A DNA stretch of 64,000 nucleotides, taken from Geothrix sp. 21YS21S-4. GTDB lineage: Bacteria > Acidobacteriota > Holophagae > Holophagales > Holophagaceae. The first letter of the stretch is position 1, and the number at the start of each line of letters is the position of its first letter. A program made the position numbers and the translations under genes. Positions 46,057-54,608 of the stretch are shown one piece after another. The notes beneath the pieces were generated by a model. The model ran no database searches, was not told where the DNA came from, and saw only the letters and a list, made by a program, of their open reading frames with translations. Where the stretch lies: contig NZ_CP132719.1 in assembly GCF_030845995.1 (NCBI RefSeq), positions 496,001-560,000 of the forward strand, in the 5' to 3' direction.

Positions 46057-46494
46057 TCAGGCCTGGGGCGGGGTGCGGGAAGCGACCATCAGCCGGTTCC
46101 AGGCGTTGATTTCGGCCACGGCGAAGGACAGGTCCGCCAGCTCCTTGGGGGCGAACTGCTCCGCCGCCTGGGCGTAGATCGCGTCGGGGACTTCGCCTTC
46201 GAGGTGGGTCAGCGCTTCCGCCCATTCCAGGGCCGCGCGGACGCGGGCGTCGAACACCGGCGCCTCGCGCCAGGCGGCGAGCAGGTGCAGCTGCATCTCG
46301 CTGACGCCGTGCTGGCGGGCCAGGGGAACGTGCATCGCCAGGCAGAAGGCGCAGGCGTTGAGCTGGGAGACGCGGATCTTCACGAGTTCGAGCAGGCCCA
46401 GGTCGAGGCCGCTGCCCTGGACGTAGCTGTGGACGCCCAGCATGGCCTTGTAGCCCGCGGGGGTGAGGGTGGTGAGGTCGAAGCGCTGATGCAT
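46057..46494 (-). CDS. AhpD/carboxymuconolactone decarboxylase-family protein
   Basis: 145 aa. Redox motif CAFCLAMH in the pattern E-LVKIRVSQLNACAFCLAMH, a hallmark of the CMD/AhpD family of peroxidase-like proteins. It is a tandem paralogue of the next gene (13-nt gap). Proteins of this family are common partners of ECF41 sigma factors, one of which lies 3 kb away. Confidence 0.88.
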   Translation of the reverse strand: MHQRFDLTTLTPAGYKAMLGVHSYVQGSGLDLGLLELVKIRVSQLNACAFCLAMHVPLARQHGVSEMQLHLLAAWREAPVFDARVRAALEWAEALTHLEGEVPDAIYAQAAEQFAPKELADLSFAVAEINAWNRLMVASRTPPQA

Positions 46495-46507
46495 GGAGGG
46501 CTCCAGG

Positions 46508-46975
46508 TCAGGAACGGGAATGGGCCGCGCGGGCGGCGGCGGGCAGGTTGCGGGCACTGACGCTGAGGCGGTTGTAGGCGTTCATCAGCGAGATCGCGAC
46601 GGTGAGGTCGGACAGCTCTTTTTCGTCGAACAGTGCGGCCACGGCGGCGTATTCGGCGTCCGGAACGGCGGTCTGGGCCACGCAGGTGACCGTCTCCGCC
46701 CAGGCCAGGGCCGCGCGCTCGCGCGCATCGAACAACGGCTCAGCCTCCCGCCAGACGCCGACGAGCATGAGCTTCTCCACGGACAGCCCGTGCTTCAGCA
46801 GGTCCCGGGAGTGCATGTCGATGCAGAAGGCGCAGCCGTTGATCTGCGACACGCGGAGGTAGACCAGCTCCACCAGCGCGGGGGCCAGGCCGCAGCCGGC
46901 CAGATAGGCGTGGACGGAACCCAGGCCCTGGACGGCGGCGGGGGCGAGGCGGGCGTAATCGAAGCGGGGGCTCAT
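46508..46975 (-). CDS. AhpD/carboxymuconolactone decarboxylase-family protein
   Basis: 155 aa. CAFCIDMH motif in YLRVSQINGCAFCIDMHSRDL; downstream pattern AALAWAETVTCVA, DEKELSDLTVAISLMNAYNRLSV matches its neighbour (ALEWAEALTHLE, KELADLSFAVAEINAWNRLMV). First gene of a two-gene unit divergent from the MocR-type regulator, which is its probable controller. Confidence 0.88.
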   Translation of the reverse strand: MSPRFDYARLAPAAVQGLGSVHAYLAGCGLAPALVELVYLRVSQINGCAFCIDMHSRDLLKHGLSVEKLMLVGVWREAEPLFDARERAALAWAETVTCVAQTAVPDAEYAAVAALFDEKELSDLTVAISLMNAYNRLSVSARNLPAAARAAHSRS

Positions 46976-47020
46976 GGCGGCTCCGGAGAAGGTGTTCGAA
47001 CAGATCTAGCCTCGCCCGGC

Positions 47021-47062
47021 GCATGGTGCATGCGATAGACCCAAGAATTGCCCATTCATGGG
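47021..47062. promoter_or_regulatory. Two palindromes in the AhpD / MocR divergent region, possible operators
   Basis: GCATG-GTG-CATGC at 47021-47033 and CCCAT-TC-ATGGG at 47051-47062, centres about 30 bp (three helical turns) apart in the 98-bp divergent gap. Confidence 0.4.
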
Positions 47063-47073
47063 TACCATCGATC

Positions 47074-48486
47074 ATGGCCGCCGTTTTTTCCCTCCAGCTC
47101 GATCGCCACGGATCGGCTCCGCTGGCGGAGCAGATCCGCGCGGGCATCCGCGCCGCCATCGGCGATGGCCGTTTGGCGCCCGGCGCGCGCCTGCCGTCCT
47201 GGCGGGACCTGGCCGCCCAGCTGGGCGTGGCCCGGGGCACGGTGCGGATCGCCTACGAGCGGCTCATCGACGACCAACTCGTGGCCAGCGCCGGGGCCGC
47301 GGGCACCTACGTGGCCGCCCGGCCCGCGGCTCCCCTGCCGCCCGCGCCTCCCGCGGACGAGGCGCCCCTTCTGAGCGCGGGGATCCTCGCGGAGCCCAAC
47401 GTCTTCCAGCTGGGGGTGCCCGCGCAGGACGCCTTTCCGGCCAAGGTCTGGTCCCGCATCCTGCTCCGCGCCACCCGCGCGGCGGCGGGCCGGTCCGTGG
47501 GCTATCCGGACGCCCGGGGCGAGTTGGCCCTGCGCCAGGAAATCGCCGCCAGCCTGGCCCTCACCCGGGGGATCGCCTGCTCGCCGGCCCAGGTGTTCAT
47601 CACGGCCGGGTACGCGGGCGGGCTGGGCCTGGCGCTGCGGGTCCTGCGGACCGAAGGAGCGGAGGCCTGGATGGAGGATCCCGGCTACCTGTTCGCCCGG
47701 CGGGCCCTCGAACTGGCGGGCGTCCGGCCCGTGGCCGTGCCCGTCGATGCGGAGGGTCTGGACGTGGCCGCGGGCGTCCGCGCCGCCCCACGCGCGGCCC
47801 TGGCGCTGGTGACGCCGGGCCAGCAGGCGCCCCTGGGAATGACCCTCTCCCTCGCGCGCCGCCACGCCCTGCTCGACTGGGCGGAACGGGCGGGCGCGTG
47901 GATCCTGGAGGACGACTACCTCGGCGAACTCCAGCTCAAGGGCCGCGCCGCGCCCGCCCTGGCTTCCCTGGACCGCGCCGGGCGGGTGATCCACTTCGGC
48001 ACCTTCAGCAAGACCATCAGCCCCGCTTTGCGGCTGGGCTTCCTGGTGGTGCCGCCGGCGCTCGTCACCCCCTTCGCGGAAGTCGCCGCCCTCCTGGCCC
48101 CGGCGCCGGCCGCGCCGATCCAGCACGCGGTGGCCGAGTTCCTGCGGGACGGCCACTACCTGCGCCACCTCCGCCACATGAAGCGCGTCTACGCCCATCG
48201 GCGGCAGATGCTGGCCGCATGCCTGGCGGAGGCGGGGGAGGATCCGGTCCTCGCCGGATTGGCGGTGCTCCAGCGGCTGCCCGCGGGAAGCGACGACGCG
48301 GCGGTCGTCCGCGAGGCCAATCGCGCGGGTCTGTTCCCCATGCCGCTCTCCGTGTGGTACGCGGATCCCGCCGCGGCGCCCCGGGGCCTGCTGCTGGGCG
48401 TCACCAACCTGCCCGAGGCCCGCGTGGCGGAGTGCTGCGCGGCGCTGGCCGCCGCCATCGACCGGGCGGTGGGGACGGACCAATAG
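47074..48486 (+). CDS. MocR/PdxR-type GntR-aminotransferase transcriptional regulator
   Basis: 470 aa. GntR winged helix (about 1-75, with PLAEQIRAGIRAAIGDGRLAPGARLPSWRDLAAQLGVARGTVRIAYERL) joined to a class I aminotransferase-fold domain: GYPDARGELALRQEIAASL, FITAGYAGGLGLALRVL, ILEDDYLGEL, and the PLP lysine in HFGTFSKTISPALRLGFLVVP. MocR regulators use PLP as sensor. It most likely controls the divergent AhpD pair. ATG 47074 starts right at the winged helix. Confidence 0.92.
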   Translation: MAAVFSLQLDRHGSAPLAEQIRAGIRAAIGDGRLAPGARLPSWRDLAAQLGVARGTVRIAYERLIDDQLVASAGAAGTYVAARPAAPLPPAPPADEAPLLSAGILAEPNVFQLGVPAQDAFPAKVWSRILLRATRAAAGRSVGYPDARGELALRQEIAASLALTRGIACSPAQVFITAGYAGGLGLALRVLRTEGAEAWMEDPGYLFARRALELAGVRPVAVPVDAEGLDVAAGVRAAPRAALALVTPGQQAPLGMTLSLARRHALLDWAERAGAWILEDDYLGELQLKGRAAPALASLDRAGRVIHFGTFSKTISPALRLGFLVVPPALVTPFAEVAALLAPAPAAPIQHAVAEFLRDGHYLRHLRHMKRVYAHRRQMLAACLAEAGEDPVLAGLAVLQRLPAGSDDAAVVREANRAGLFPMPLSVWYADPAAAPRGLLLGVTNLPEARVAECCAALAAAIDRAVGTDQ

Positions 48487-48499
48487 GCGATCAAACCCA

Positions 48500-48590
48500 A
48501 GATCTTCTTTTCACCACCAAGACACCAAGAAAAGCTCTATTCACTCGGGGGGGCCTTCGCCTCTTGGTGAGGATCCTTATCTTCTGAATG
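48500..48590. repeat. Palindromic intergenic element, CCAAG class (copy 2)
   Basis: GATCTTCTTTTCACCACCAA then GACACCAAGAAAAGCTC on the left; CTCTTGGTGAGGATC then CTTATCTTCTGAAT on the right. It begins 14 nt after the stop of the regulator gene and ends 15 nt before the ECF41 promoter. Confidence 0.75.
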
Positions 48591-48605
48591 CTTTCCTGCC
48601 GGGGA

Positions 48606-48632
48606 TGTCACATCTCGCCGCGCTGGCTCGTC
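48606..48632 (+). promoter_or_regulatory. ECF41-type promoter
   Basis: TGTCACA (48606-48612), 16 nt, CGTC (48629-48632). This is the consensus described for ECF41 sigma factors, and it precedes the two-gene unit that encodes one. It implies autoregulation. Confidence 0.75.
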
Positions 48633-48655
48633 ATGTGTTATCGAGGAGGAAAACC

Positions 48656-49006
48656 ATGACCCCGAACCCCCGCGCGCAGATCACTCCCGGCGGCGAAGCC
48701 GTCGTCCTGATCAATGTCTACGAGGTGGCCCCGGAGCGGCAGGACGAACTGGCCCAGCTGCTGGGCGAGGTGACGGAGGCCGCCATCCGGGACCGGCCGG
48801 GCTTCGTCTCGGTCTGCATCCACAAGAGCCTCGATGGCACGCAGGTGGTGAACTACGCGCAATGGGCGTCCAAGCCGCACTTCGACCAGATGCTGAAGGA
48901 TCCGGCGGCCCAGGCCCAGTTCCGGCGCCTCGCGGGCGTCGCCCGGGGCGTGGCGCCGGTGCTGTACCAGGTCGCGGCCGTCCACCTTCCGGGTACGGCC
49001 GGCTGA
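48656..49006 (+). CDS. Antibiotic-biosynthesis-monooxygenase (ABM) fold protein
   Basis: 116 aa. EAVVLINVYEVAPERQDELAQLLGEVTEA, PGFVSVCIHKSLDGTQVVNYAQWASKPHFDQML is the dimeric alpha/beta ferredoxin-like ABM pattern. Members include quinone-oxidising monooxygenases and heme-degrading enzymes; no specific activity can be stated. ATG 48656 has GAGGAGG; the stop overlaps the sigma factor start (TGATG), so the two are coupled. Confidence 0.85.
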   Translation: MTPNPRAQITPGGEAVVLINVYEVAPERQDELAQLLGEVTEAAIRDRPGFVSVCIHKSLDGTQVVNYAQWASKPHFDQMLKDPAAQAQFRRLAGVARGVAPVLYQVAAVHLPGTAG

Positions 49007-49869
49007 TGACGGAGCAGCCCGAGGACCCGTTCACCCTCGCCCGCCCTTGGCTGCTCCGCATCGCCTATCGGATGCTGGGCTCGGTGGGCGATGCGGAGGG
49101 CGTGGTCCAGGAGTCCTATCTCCGCTTCCAGGACCAGGCTCCGGGATCGATCCTGAACCCCGGGGCCTTCCTCCGCCGCGTCGTCATCCGCCTCTGCCTC
49201 GACCACCTGAAGTCGGCCCGGCGCACGCGGGAGATCTACGTGGGCACCTGGCTGCCGGAGCCGGTGGTGGAGCCAGCCGAGGGCGAGGTGGACGACTTCG
49301 TGATGCCGCTGCTGCTGGCCCTGGAGCGCCTGACGCCCCTGGAGCGGGCGGCCTTCCTGCTGCACGACATCTTCGGCGTGGCCTTCGACGAAGTGGCCGC
49401 CACGATCCGCCGGGAACCCGCCGCCTGCCGCCAGCTGGCGCGGCGGGCCCGGGAGAGCGTGCGGGCGGACCGGCCCCGGTTCCCGGTGGCGCGGGCGCGG
49501 GGCCTGGAGCTCGCCGCGGCCTTCTTCGCGGCCTCCCGGAACGGGGAACTTGATCGTCTCCAGTCCCTGCTCTCCGAGGACGTGGTCGTCTACTCGGACG
49601 GCGGGGGGAAGGCCTCCTCCCTGGAGCATCCCTGCGCCGGCCTTCAGCCCGCCCTGGAGCTCTTCGCGTCCCTCCAGCCCCTGTTCGCGGAGTGTCCCTC
49701 CACGCTGGTGCGCTACGCCTTCGTGAACGGCCTGCCCGGCTTCGTCACCCGGGAGGCGGGCGGCCTCCTCCAGACGACGGGCCTGGAGGTCGACGGGGAC
49801 CGCATCCGCCGCATCTACGTCACGCGGAATCCCGACAAGGTCCGCCACCTGGACCGGTCCAGCCCCTAG
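49006..49869 (+). CDS. ECF41-family RNA polymerase sigma factor (SigJ type) with SnoaL-like C-terminus
   Basis: 287 aa. Sigma2 region (PWLLRIAYRMLGSVGDAEGVVQESYLRF), WLPEP linker motif (82-86), sigma4 region (LERLTPLERAAFLLHDIFGVAFDEVAA), then a SnoaL-like extension with DGGGK (198-202) and NPDK (275-278). These three motifs define ECF41. The extension acts in cis to tune activity and takes the place of a membrane anti-sigma factor. Targets in this family are typically CMD/AhpD-type, oxidoreductase or epimerase genes. Confidence 0.95.
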   Translation: MTEQPEDPFTLARPWLLRIAYRMLGSVGDAEGVVQESYLRFQDQAPGSILNPGAFLRRVVIRLCLDHLKSARRTREIYVGTWLPEPVVEPAEGEVDDFVMPLLLALERLTPLERAAFLLHDIFGVAFDEVAATIRREPAACRQLARRARESVRADRPRFPVARARGLELAAAFFAASRNGELDRLQSLLSEDVVVYSDGGGKASSLEHPCAGLQPALELFASLQPLFAECPSTLVRYAFVNGLPGFVTREAGGLLQTTGLEVDGDRIRRIYVTRNPDKVRHLDRSSP

Positions 49870-50309
49870 GACGATCCGCCCAGGAGACGGGCCTTGAGCG
49901 CCGCTTTCGGCAGGCTGCCCCAGGCGCGCCCGTCCCGGCTGTCGGGGCGGTTGTCGCCCAGCACCAGGTAGCCTTCGCCGCAGGCCTGCCGCCCTTCGCC
50001 GCTCCGCTCGGGGTGGACCACCCAGGGCTCGTCCAGGCGCCGGTCGCCGATCCACAGGTCCGGTCCGTTCCAGGCCACCACTTCGCCCGGGAGGCCGATC
50101 ACCCGCTTGATTGAAGAGCCAGAGGGGCCTTCCACCACCCATACCTCGCCACGCTTCGGCGAAGGCGCTGCCCAGGCCCGCACCGCCCATCGCAGGTCCC
50201 CGCCGCGGAGGACCGGCTCCATGCTGCGTCCTTCGATCCGCACGGGATGCACCGCGACGAGGGGCGACAGGGTGAGGGCGACAGCAGCGACGGGGAGCCA
50301 GGGCCTCAT
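49866..50309 (-). CDS. lepB: Signal peptidase I (short form)
   Basis: 147 aa. One N-terminal helix, catalytic Ser29 in IEGRSMEPVL, catalytic Lys68 in SSIKRVIGLPGE, and box E LGDNRPDSRDGRAWG. It removes signal peptides at the outer face of the inner membrane. It is short because the non-catalytic domain is minimal. It overlaps the sigma factor stop by 4 nt on the opposite strand and follows the next gene by 10 nt. Confidence 0.88.
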   Translation of the reverse strand: MRPWLPVAAVALTLSPLVAVHPVRIEGRSMEPVLRGGDLRWAVRAWAAPSPKRGEVWVVEGPSGSSIKRVIGLPGEVVAWNGPDLWIGDRRLDEPWVVHPERSGEGRQACGEGYLVLGDNRPDSRDGRAWGSLPKAALKARLLGGSS

Positions 50310-50319
50310 CGGGAAGACC

Positions 50320-50673
50320 TCACCCGCCGACCACCATCCGCCGTCCCCGGCCGTCCGTGAGGGTGACTTCCTTGAGGCGGGCCGGGGCGGGGACGAAGGG
50401 CGCGAGGTCGGCGAGCAGGCGCTGGGCCAGGGCCAAGGGCCCGTCCAGTCCCAGATCGGACAGGAGCTGGCCCTGCAGGGGCGCGAGGCTGCGGTCCAGG
50501 GCCGCTTCCAGGTCCCGGAAGTCCACCACCACGTCGAAGCCGTCCAGTCCCCGGCGCGCAGCCACCACTTCCACCGTGTAGTCGTGGCCCTCCCAGGCCT
50601 CGCCCGCGCGGAACACCACCGACAGCGGGCGGGCCACGGCGGCTTCGAACAGCAGGGGAACATCCGGGGACAA
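50320..50673 (-). CDS. 6-pyruvoyl-tetrahydropterin synthase/QueD-like protein lacking zinc ligands
   Basis: 117 aa. FEAAVARPLSVVF at the start, GHDYTVEVVAARRGLDGFDVVVDFRDLEAALDRSL, LQGQLLSDLG, PLALAQRLLADLAPFV and the final strand follow the QueD/PTPS pattern. Of the three zinc His (AAH.., HGH) only the His of GHDY remains, so it is probably not an active synthase. TTG start at 50673 with GGAG 6 nt upstream. Confidence 0.6.
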   Translation of the reverse strand: MSPDVPLLFEAAVARPLSVVFRAGEAWEGHDYTVEVVAARRGLDGFDVVVDFRDLEAALDRSLAPLQGQLLSDLGLDGPLALAQRLLADLAPFVPAPARLKEVTLTDGRGRRMVVGG

Positions 50674-50818
50674 GGCTGACTCCAGGTCGGGTCTCTCAGT
50701 TTGTCATGCCCATCGCTACACTGTCCCTTCGACACCGCATACTTGATCATCGGGTGAGACAATGCCGGACCGCGCGCCCGGCGGGTTCCATCCGGGTCCG
50801 GCGGCGAGGAGGAATCCC

Positions 50819-52861
50819 ATGAAGGCCCTGGAAATCGCATTGTTCTGGATCATGACCCTGGGCGCCGGCGGGTTCTTCGCATGGACCATGCGGAAGCGGT
50901 TCGAGACGCTGAAGGCGGGCCTGCCGGACAACCGCTTCGACCAGCCCTGGGAGCGGCTGAAGGGCGTGTTCACCCTGGCGCTCGCGCAGAAGCGGATGGT
51001 GCGCGATCCCTACGCGGGCTTCTACCACATCCTGATCTTCTGGGGCTTCTGCGTCCTGTCGCTGCGCTCCATCGGCCTGGTGGTGGAGGGCCTCTTTCCC
51101 GCCTTCCACATGACCGAGGCCCTGGGCGGGTTCGGCTACGGCTACCAGGCCACGAAGGACCTATTCGAGGTGCTGGTGCTGCTGGGCCTGGGCCTCGCCG
51201 CCTTCCGCCGCGTCGCCGCGAAGCCCTGGCGGCTGGAGAACTCCCTCGACGCGTGGGCGACGCTGAGCCTCATCGGCAGCCTGATGGTCACGGACCTGCT
51301 GGCGGACGGCGCCTTCGTGGCGCTGCACCATCCCGCCTGGGCCGCCTGGTCCCCCGCGGGCGTGGCGGTGGCGCGGTGGCTGGGCGGAATGAGCGAGACG
51401 GGCCTCACCGTGCTCTACAAGAGCATGTGGTGGCTGCACCTGGCGATGCTCTACTTCTTCGCCAACTTCCTGCCCTACTCCAAGCACTTCCACGTGTTCA
51501 CGTCGCTGTTCAACATCTACTTCCGCGACCTGGAGCCCCGGAAGAACCTCAAGCCCATGGATCTGGAGAACTCCGAGCACTTCGGTGTCAACCGGATCCA
51601 GGACTTCACGTGGAAGCAGATGCTCGACTTCTACACCTGCGTGGAGTGCGGGCGCTGCCTGGAGAACTGCCCGACCACCCTCACGGGCAAGCCCCTGCGG
51701 CCCAAGAACTACGGCACCGACCTGCGCGACTACCTGAAGGCCACGCCCCTGGAGCAGATGGCCCAGGACAAGCCCGTGCCCGAGGACCGCAAGCTGATCG
51801 GCGGGCTCGTTCCCGAAGGCGCCTATTGGAAGCGCGACGACGAGGAGGCGCCCTGGAGCAAGGCCCAGCTCGAAGGCTGGATCAGCCAGGACACCATCTG
51901 GGCCTGCACCAGCTGCGGTTACTGCGAGTGGGCCTGCCCCCTCCAGATCACCTTCGTGGACAAGCTCGTGGGGATGCGCCGCTACCTCACCCTGGAGGAG
52001 AGCGACTTCCCGGCGGAGGCCCAGACGGCCTTCAAGGGCATGGAGCGCCAGGGCAACCCCTGGAACCTGCCCCAGGCCGACCGCGCCAAGTGGGCCGAGG
52101 GCCTGGAGGTGCCCACCGTGGAGGAGAAGCCCGACGCCGAGTACCTGTTCTGGGTGGGCTGCGCGGGCAGCTACGACGCCGCCGGCCAGAAGGTGTCCAA
52201 GTCCCTGGTGAAGCTGCTGCAGGCCGCGGACGTGTCCTTCGCCATCCTGGGCACGGAGGAGAGCTGCACCTGCGAGTCCGCCCGGCGCCTGGGGAACGAG
52301 TACCTGTTCCAGTCCGCCACCGAGGCCAACGTGGAGACCCTCAAGGGTCACGGCGTGAAGAAGGTCGTCACCAACTGCCCCCACTGCCTCAACACCCTGA
52401 AGAACGAGTACCCGGCCTTCGGCGGCGAGTTCGAGGTGGTCCACGGTACGGAGCTGGTGGCCAAGCTGATGGCCGACGGCAAGCTGAAGCTGGACCAGAC
52501 CGTGGAGACGGACCTCACCTACCACGACCCCTGCTACCTCAGCCGCATCAACGGCCAGGTGGCGGCGCCCCGGGCCATCCTGGACGCCATTCCCGGCGTG
52601 AAGCTCACCGAGATGGAAAAGCACGGCGAGGCCACCATGTGCTGCGGCGCCGGCGGCGGCCGGTTCTGGCTGGAGGAGCACCTGGGCAAGCGCATCAACC
52701 ACGAGCGCTTCGAGCAGGCGATGGAGACCAAGGCCACCACCATCGCCGTGGGTTGCCCCTTCTGCAACGTCATGCTGAACAACGCCGCGGGCGAGACGGG
52801 CCACGAGGGCGTCGCCACCACCGACGTGCTGGAGCTGGCGGCCAAGGCGCTGAAGGCCTGA
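50819..52861 (+). CDS. Membrane-bound Fe-S oxidoreductase, HdrD/GlpC-like with NarI-like N-terminus
   Basis: 680 aa. About six N-terminal transmembrane helices (1-240) like a cytochrome b/NarI-type domain. Two 4Fe-4S clusters, CVECGRCLENCP and CTSCGYCEWACP. Two CCG domains: GCAGSYDAAGQ with ESCTCESARRLGNEYLF, and HDPCYLSR with MCCGAGGGRFW and VGCPFCNVML. Such proteins link a soluble donor (often an electron-transfer flavoprotein) to menaquinone. No etf genes are next to it here. GAGGAGG precedes the ATG. Confidence 0.88.
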   Translation: MKALEIALFWIMTLGAGGFFAWTMRKRFETLKAGLPDNRFDQPWERLKGVFTLALAQKRMVRDPYAGFYHILIFWGFCVLSLRSIGLVVEGLFPAFHMTEALGGFGYGYQATKDLFEVLVLLGLGLAAFRRVAAKPWRLENSLDAWATLSLIGSLMVTDLLADGAFVALHHPAWAAWSPAGVAVARWLGGMSETGLTVLYKSMWWLHLAMLYFFANFLPYSKHFHVFTSLFNIYFRDLEPRKNLKPMDLENSEHFGVNRIQDFTWKQMLDFYTCVECGRCLENCPTTLTGKPLRPKNYGTDLRDYLKATPLEQMAQDKPVPEDRKLIGGLVPEGAYWKRDDEEAPWSKAQLEGWISQDTIWACTSCGYCEWACPLQITFVDKLVGMRRYLTLEESDFPAEAQTAFKGMERQGNPWNLPQADRAKWAEGLEVPTVEEKPDAEYLFWVGCAGSYDAAGQKVSKSLVKLLQAADVSFAILGTEESCTCESARRLGNEYLFQSATEANVETLKGHGVKKVVTNCPHCLNTLKNEYPAFGGEFEVVHGTELVAKLMADGKLKLDQTVETDLTYHDPCYLSRINGQVAAPRAILDAIPGVKLTEMEKHGEATMCCGAGGGRFWLEEHLGKRINHERFEQAMETKATTIAVGCPFCNVMLNNAAGETGHEGVATTDVLELAAKALKA

Positions 52862-52883
52862 GCGGGTGGACTGGGCGCAGCGG

Positions 52884-52900
52884 CAATGGCGTTGCCATTG
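52884..52900. terminator. Short perfect hairpin, possible weak terminator
   Basis: CAATGGC, loop GTT, GCCATTG, 23 nt after the stop of the Fe-S oxidoreductase; no T run. Confidence 0.3.
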
Positions 52901-52931
52901 GGAATTCCGAGTCATTGGGAAGGAGAGAGGC

Positions 52932-54521
52932 ATGCATTGTATTTTCTGGCTTGGTGCCCAGCGGTCCGCGTTCCGGCAGGGGTATTTCCTCGCTGCTGCG
53001 CTCTTGACTCTGTTCGTGGCAATCGGCTGTGGCGGTGGTGGAGGCGCTGCCCCACCGTCATCTGCGACGGCTCCTCGGATTACGGTGGCAACCATGGCCT
53101 GCCCGCCGGATACACCCTCCTTTCTCTTGACGGTGCCAGGCTCGAACTTCAACAGCAGCTCCGTGATCCTTCTCAATGGTCGCGAACTTCCCACCACCTT
53201 CTTGGGGCCAGATCGTCTATCGACCTTTGTCAACGCCCAGGAGTTGGCTTCCGGCGGAAATTGCCAAGTTCGGAATACCTCGCCGGCGCGAGAAACGTCA
53301 GAACTAAAGACAATCTCCTCCGCCAATTTTAAAGCGGGCTATCTCACTCCGATTACATCTCCGACGCAAGTCGTGGCAGGGTCACCATCGTTTCGGCTGG
53401 CCATGTGGGGCCTTCCGGTGGACGATAAATCCGTCATCATCTGGAATGGGCTTTCCCTGCCAACCACTGTTGATGTGGCGACTGGCTATGCATTCACCAC
53501 CATTCCCGCTTCTGAAGTTGCTCGGCCAGGTTATGCGGTGGTCGCTCTCTACAGCCCGAGTGGTTGGATTACGCCTGCCCAGATTGTGAACATCACAATC
53601 AACCAGCAGGTAACTGGAATCATGGAAAGTCCCGATGGCGGCCAACTTCTGGCCATTGTTCCGGAGACGAGCTCTACATATGCTGGTCAGTTGATCCGAA
53701 TCGATCCTGAGACAGGATCGGTGTCTCCACTGCTTGCTTTGGGTAAGCCGACATCGATGGTAGCTGCGAGCGACAAGAGATCCCTCTACGTGGGGTCCCG
53801 ATGGTCGAGCCGGATCCGCCGATTAGCGTGGCCGGGGCTGGCGGAGGTCATGGCCTTTGATCTGCCTTCGGAGGGGGCTTTGACCCTTCTTGCCGTCCCG
53901 GGCGCGCCCGGCTCCATTCTGGTAGGACAGCCCGCATTATTGGGTGGCCAGGAGATCGTGATCTACGATGGAAATGTGGGAAGGCCCGGACACGGGGCTG
54001 TCTATGGCTACGGGGATTGTGTTGCCTTCGACACAAGTGGAAGCAGGTTCTACATCCTGAACAACGGCCTTTCTTCCTTTGATCTGGCGGCCTACTCCGT
54101 GGATGCAGGCGGTCTCCTCCTGCTCGGTCGGTCGCAAACTTTAAATGTCACCTACGGAACTGGGCTGGCTGCATGGGGGGGTGCGCTATATACCAGTAAT
54201 GGCCTCGTCATTGATCCCACTCAATTTATCGTACGGCCGAAATCTATCGGGACAGGATTCCAGTCCCAGTTTTTTCTGGATCCCCCAAATAATCGAATGT
54301 ACTTCGTGGGTGATTCAGGGCAGTACGGAACCGTATACCTGATGGTTTATGACCTCACTACTTTGAACCGAGTGGGGGCCCTGGTGCTCCATGGCATCCG
54401 AAACCTACCTGTTCGGATCGTGCGATGGGGGCGCAATGGCTTGGCGGTAGCCCAGGATGCCGGTATTGGAAGTGACTCCTCAATGTATATCTTCCAAACC
54501 GATTTGGTTAGGGCGTTTTAG
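52932..54521 (+). CDS. Lipoprotein with beta-rich repeats, AT-richer than its surroundings
   Basis: 529 aa. Lipobox TLFVAIGC followed by GGGGG. Residues about 50-130 resemble an IPT/TIG-type domain (VPGSNFNSSSVILLNGRELPTTFLG); the remainder has WD/NHL-like beta-propeller blades (GIMESPDGGQLLAIVPE, IRIDPETGSVSPLLAL). Codon usage and base composition are clearly less GC-rich than flanking genes, suggesting recent acquisition. Function unknown; probably exported to the outer membrane. Confidence 0.75.
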   Translation: MHCIFWLGAQRSAFRQGYFLAAALLTLFVAIGCGGGGGAAPPSSATAPRITVATMACPPDTPSFLLTVPGSNFNSSSVILLNGRELPTTFLGPDRLSTFVNAQELASGGNCQVRNTSPARETSELKTISSANFKAGYLTPITSPTQVVAGSPSFRLAMWGLPVDDKSVIIWNGLSLPTTVDVATGYAFTTIPASEVARPGYAVVALYSPSGWITPAQIVNITINQQVTGIMESPDGGQLLAIVPETSSTYAGQLIRIDPETGSVSPLLALGKPTSMVAASDKRSLYVGSRWSSRIRRLAWPGLAEVMAFDLPSEGALTLLAVPGAPGSILVGQPALLGGQEIVIYDGNVGRPGHGAVYGYGDCVAFDTSGSRFYILNNGLSSFDLAAYSVDAGGLLLLGRSQTLNVTYGTGLAAWGGALYTSNGLVIDPTQFIVRPKSIGTGFQSQFFLDPPNNRMYFVGDSGQYGTVYLMVYDLTTLNRVGALVLHGIRNLPVRIVRWGRNGLAVAQDAGIGSDSSMYIFQTDLVRAF

Positions 54522-54608
54522 GAGAAATCTCGCCTCCTTACTGCCTAGTGGCCTCATGTCTCATTCCGAGGAAGGGGTAATCTGGTCGGCGTCCGGAAGG
54601 AATCATTT

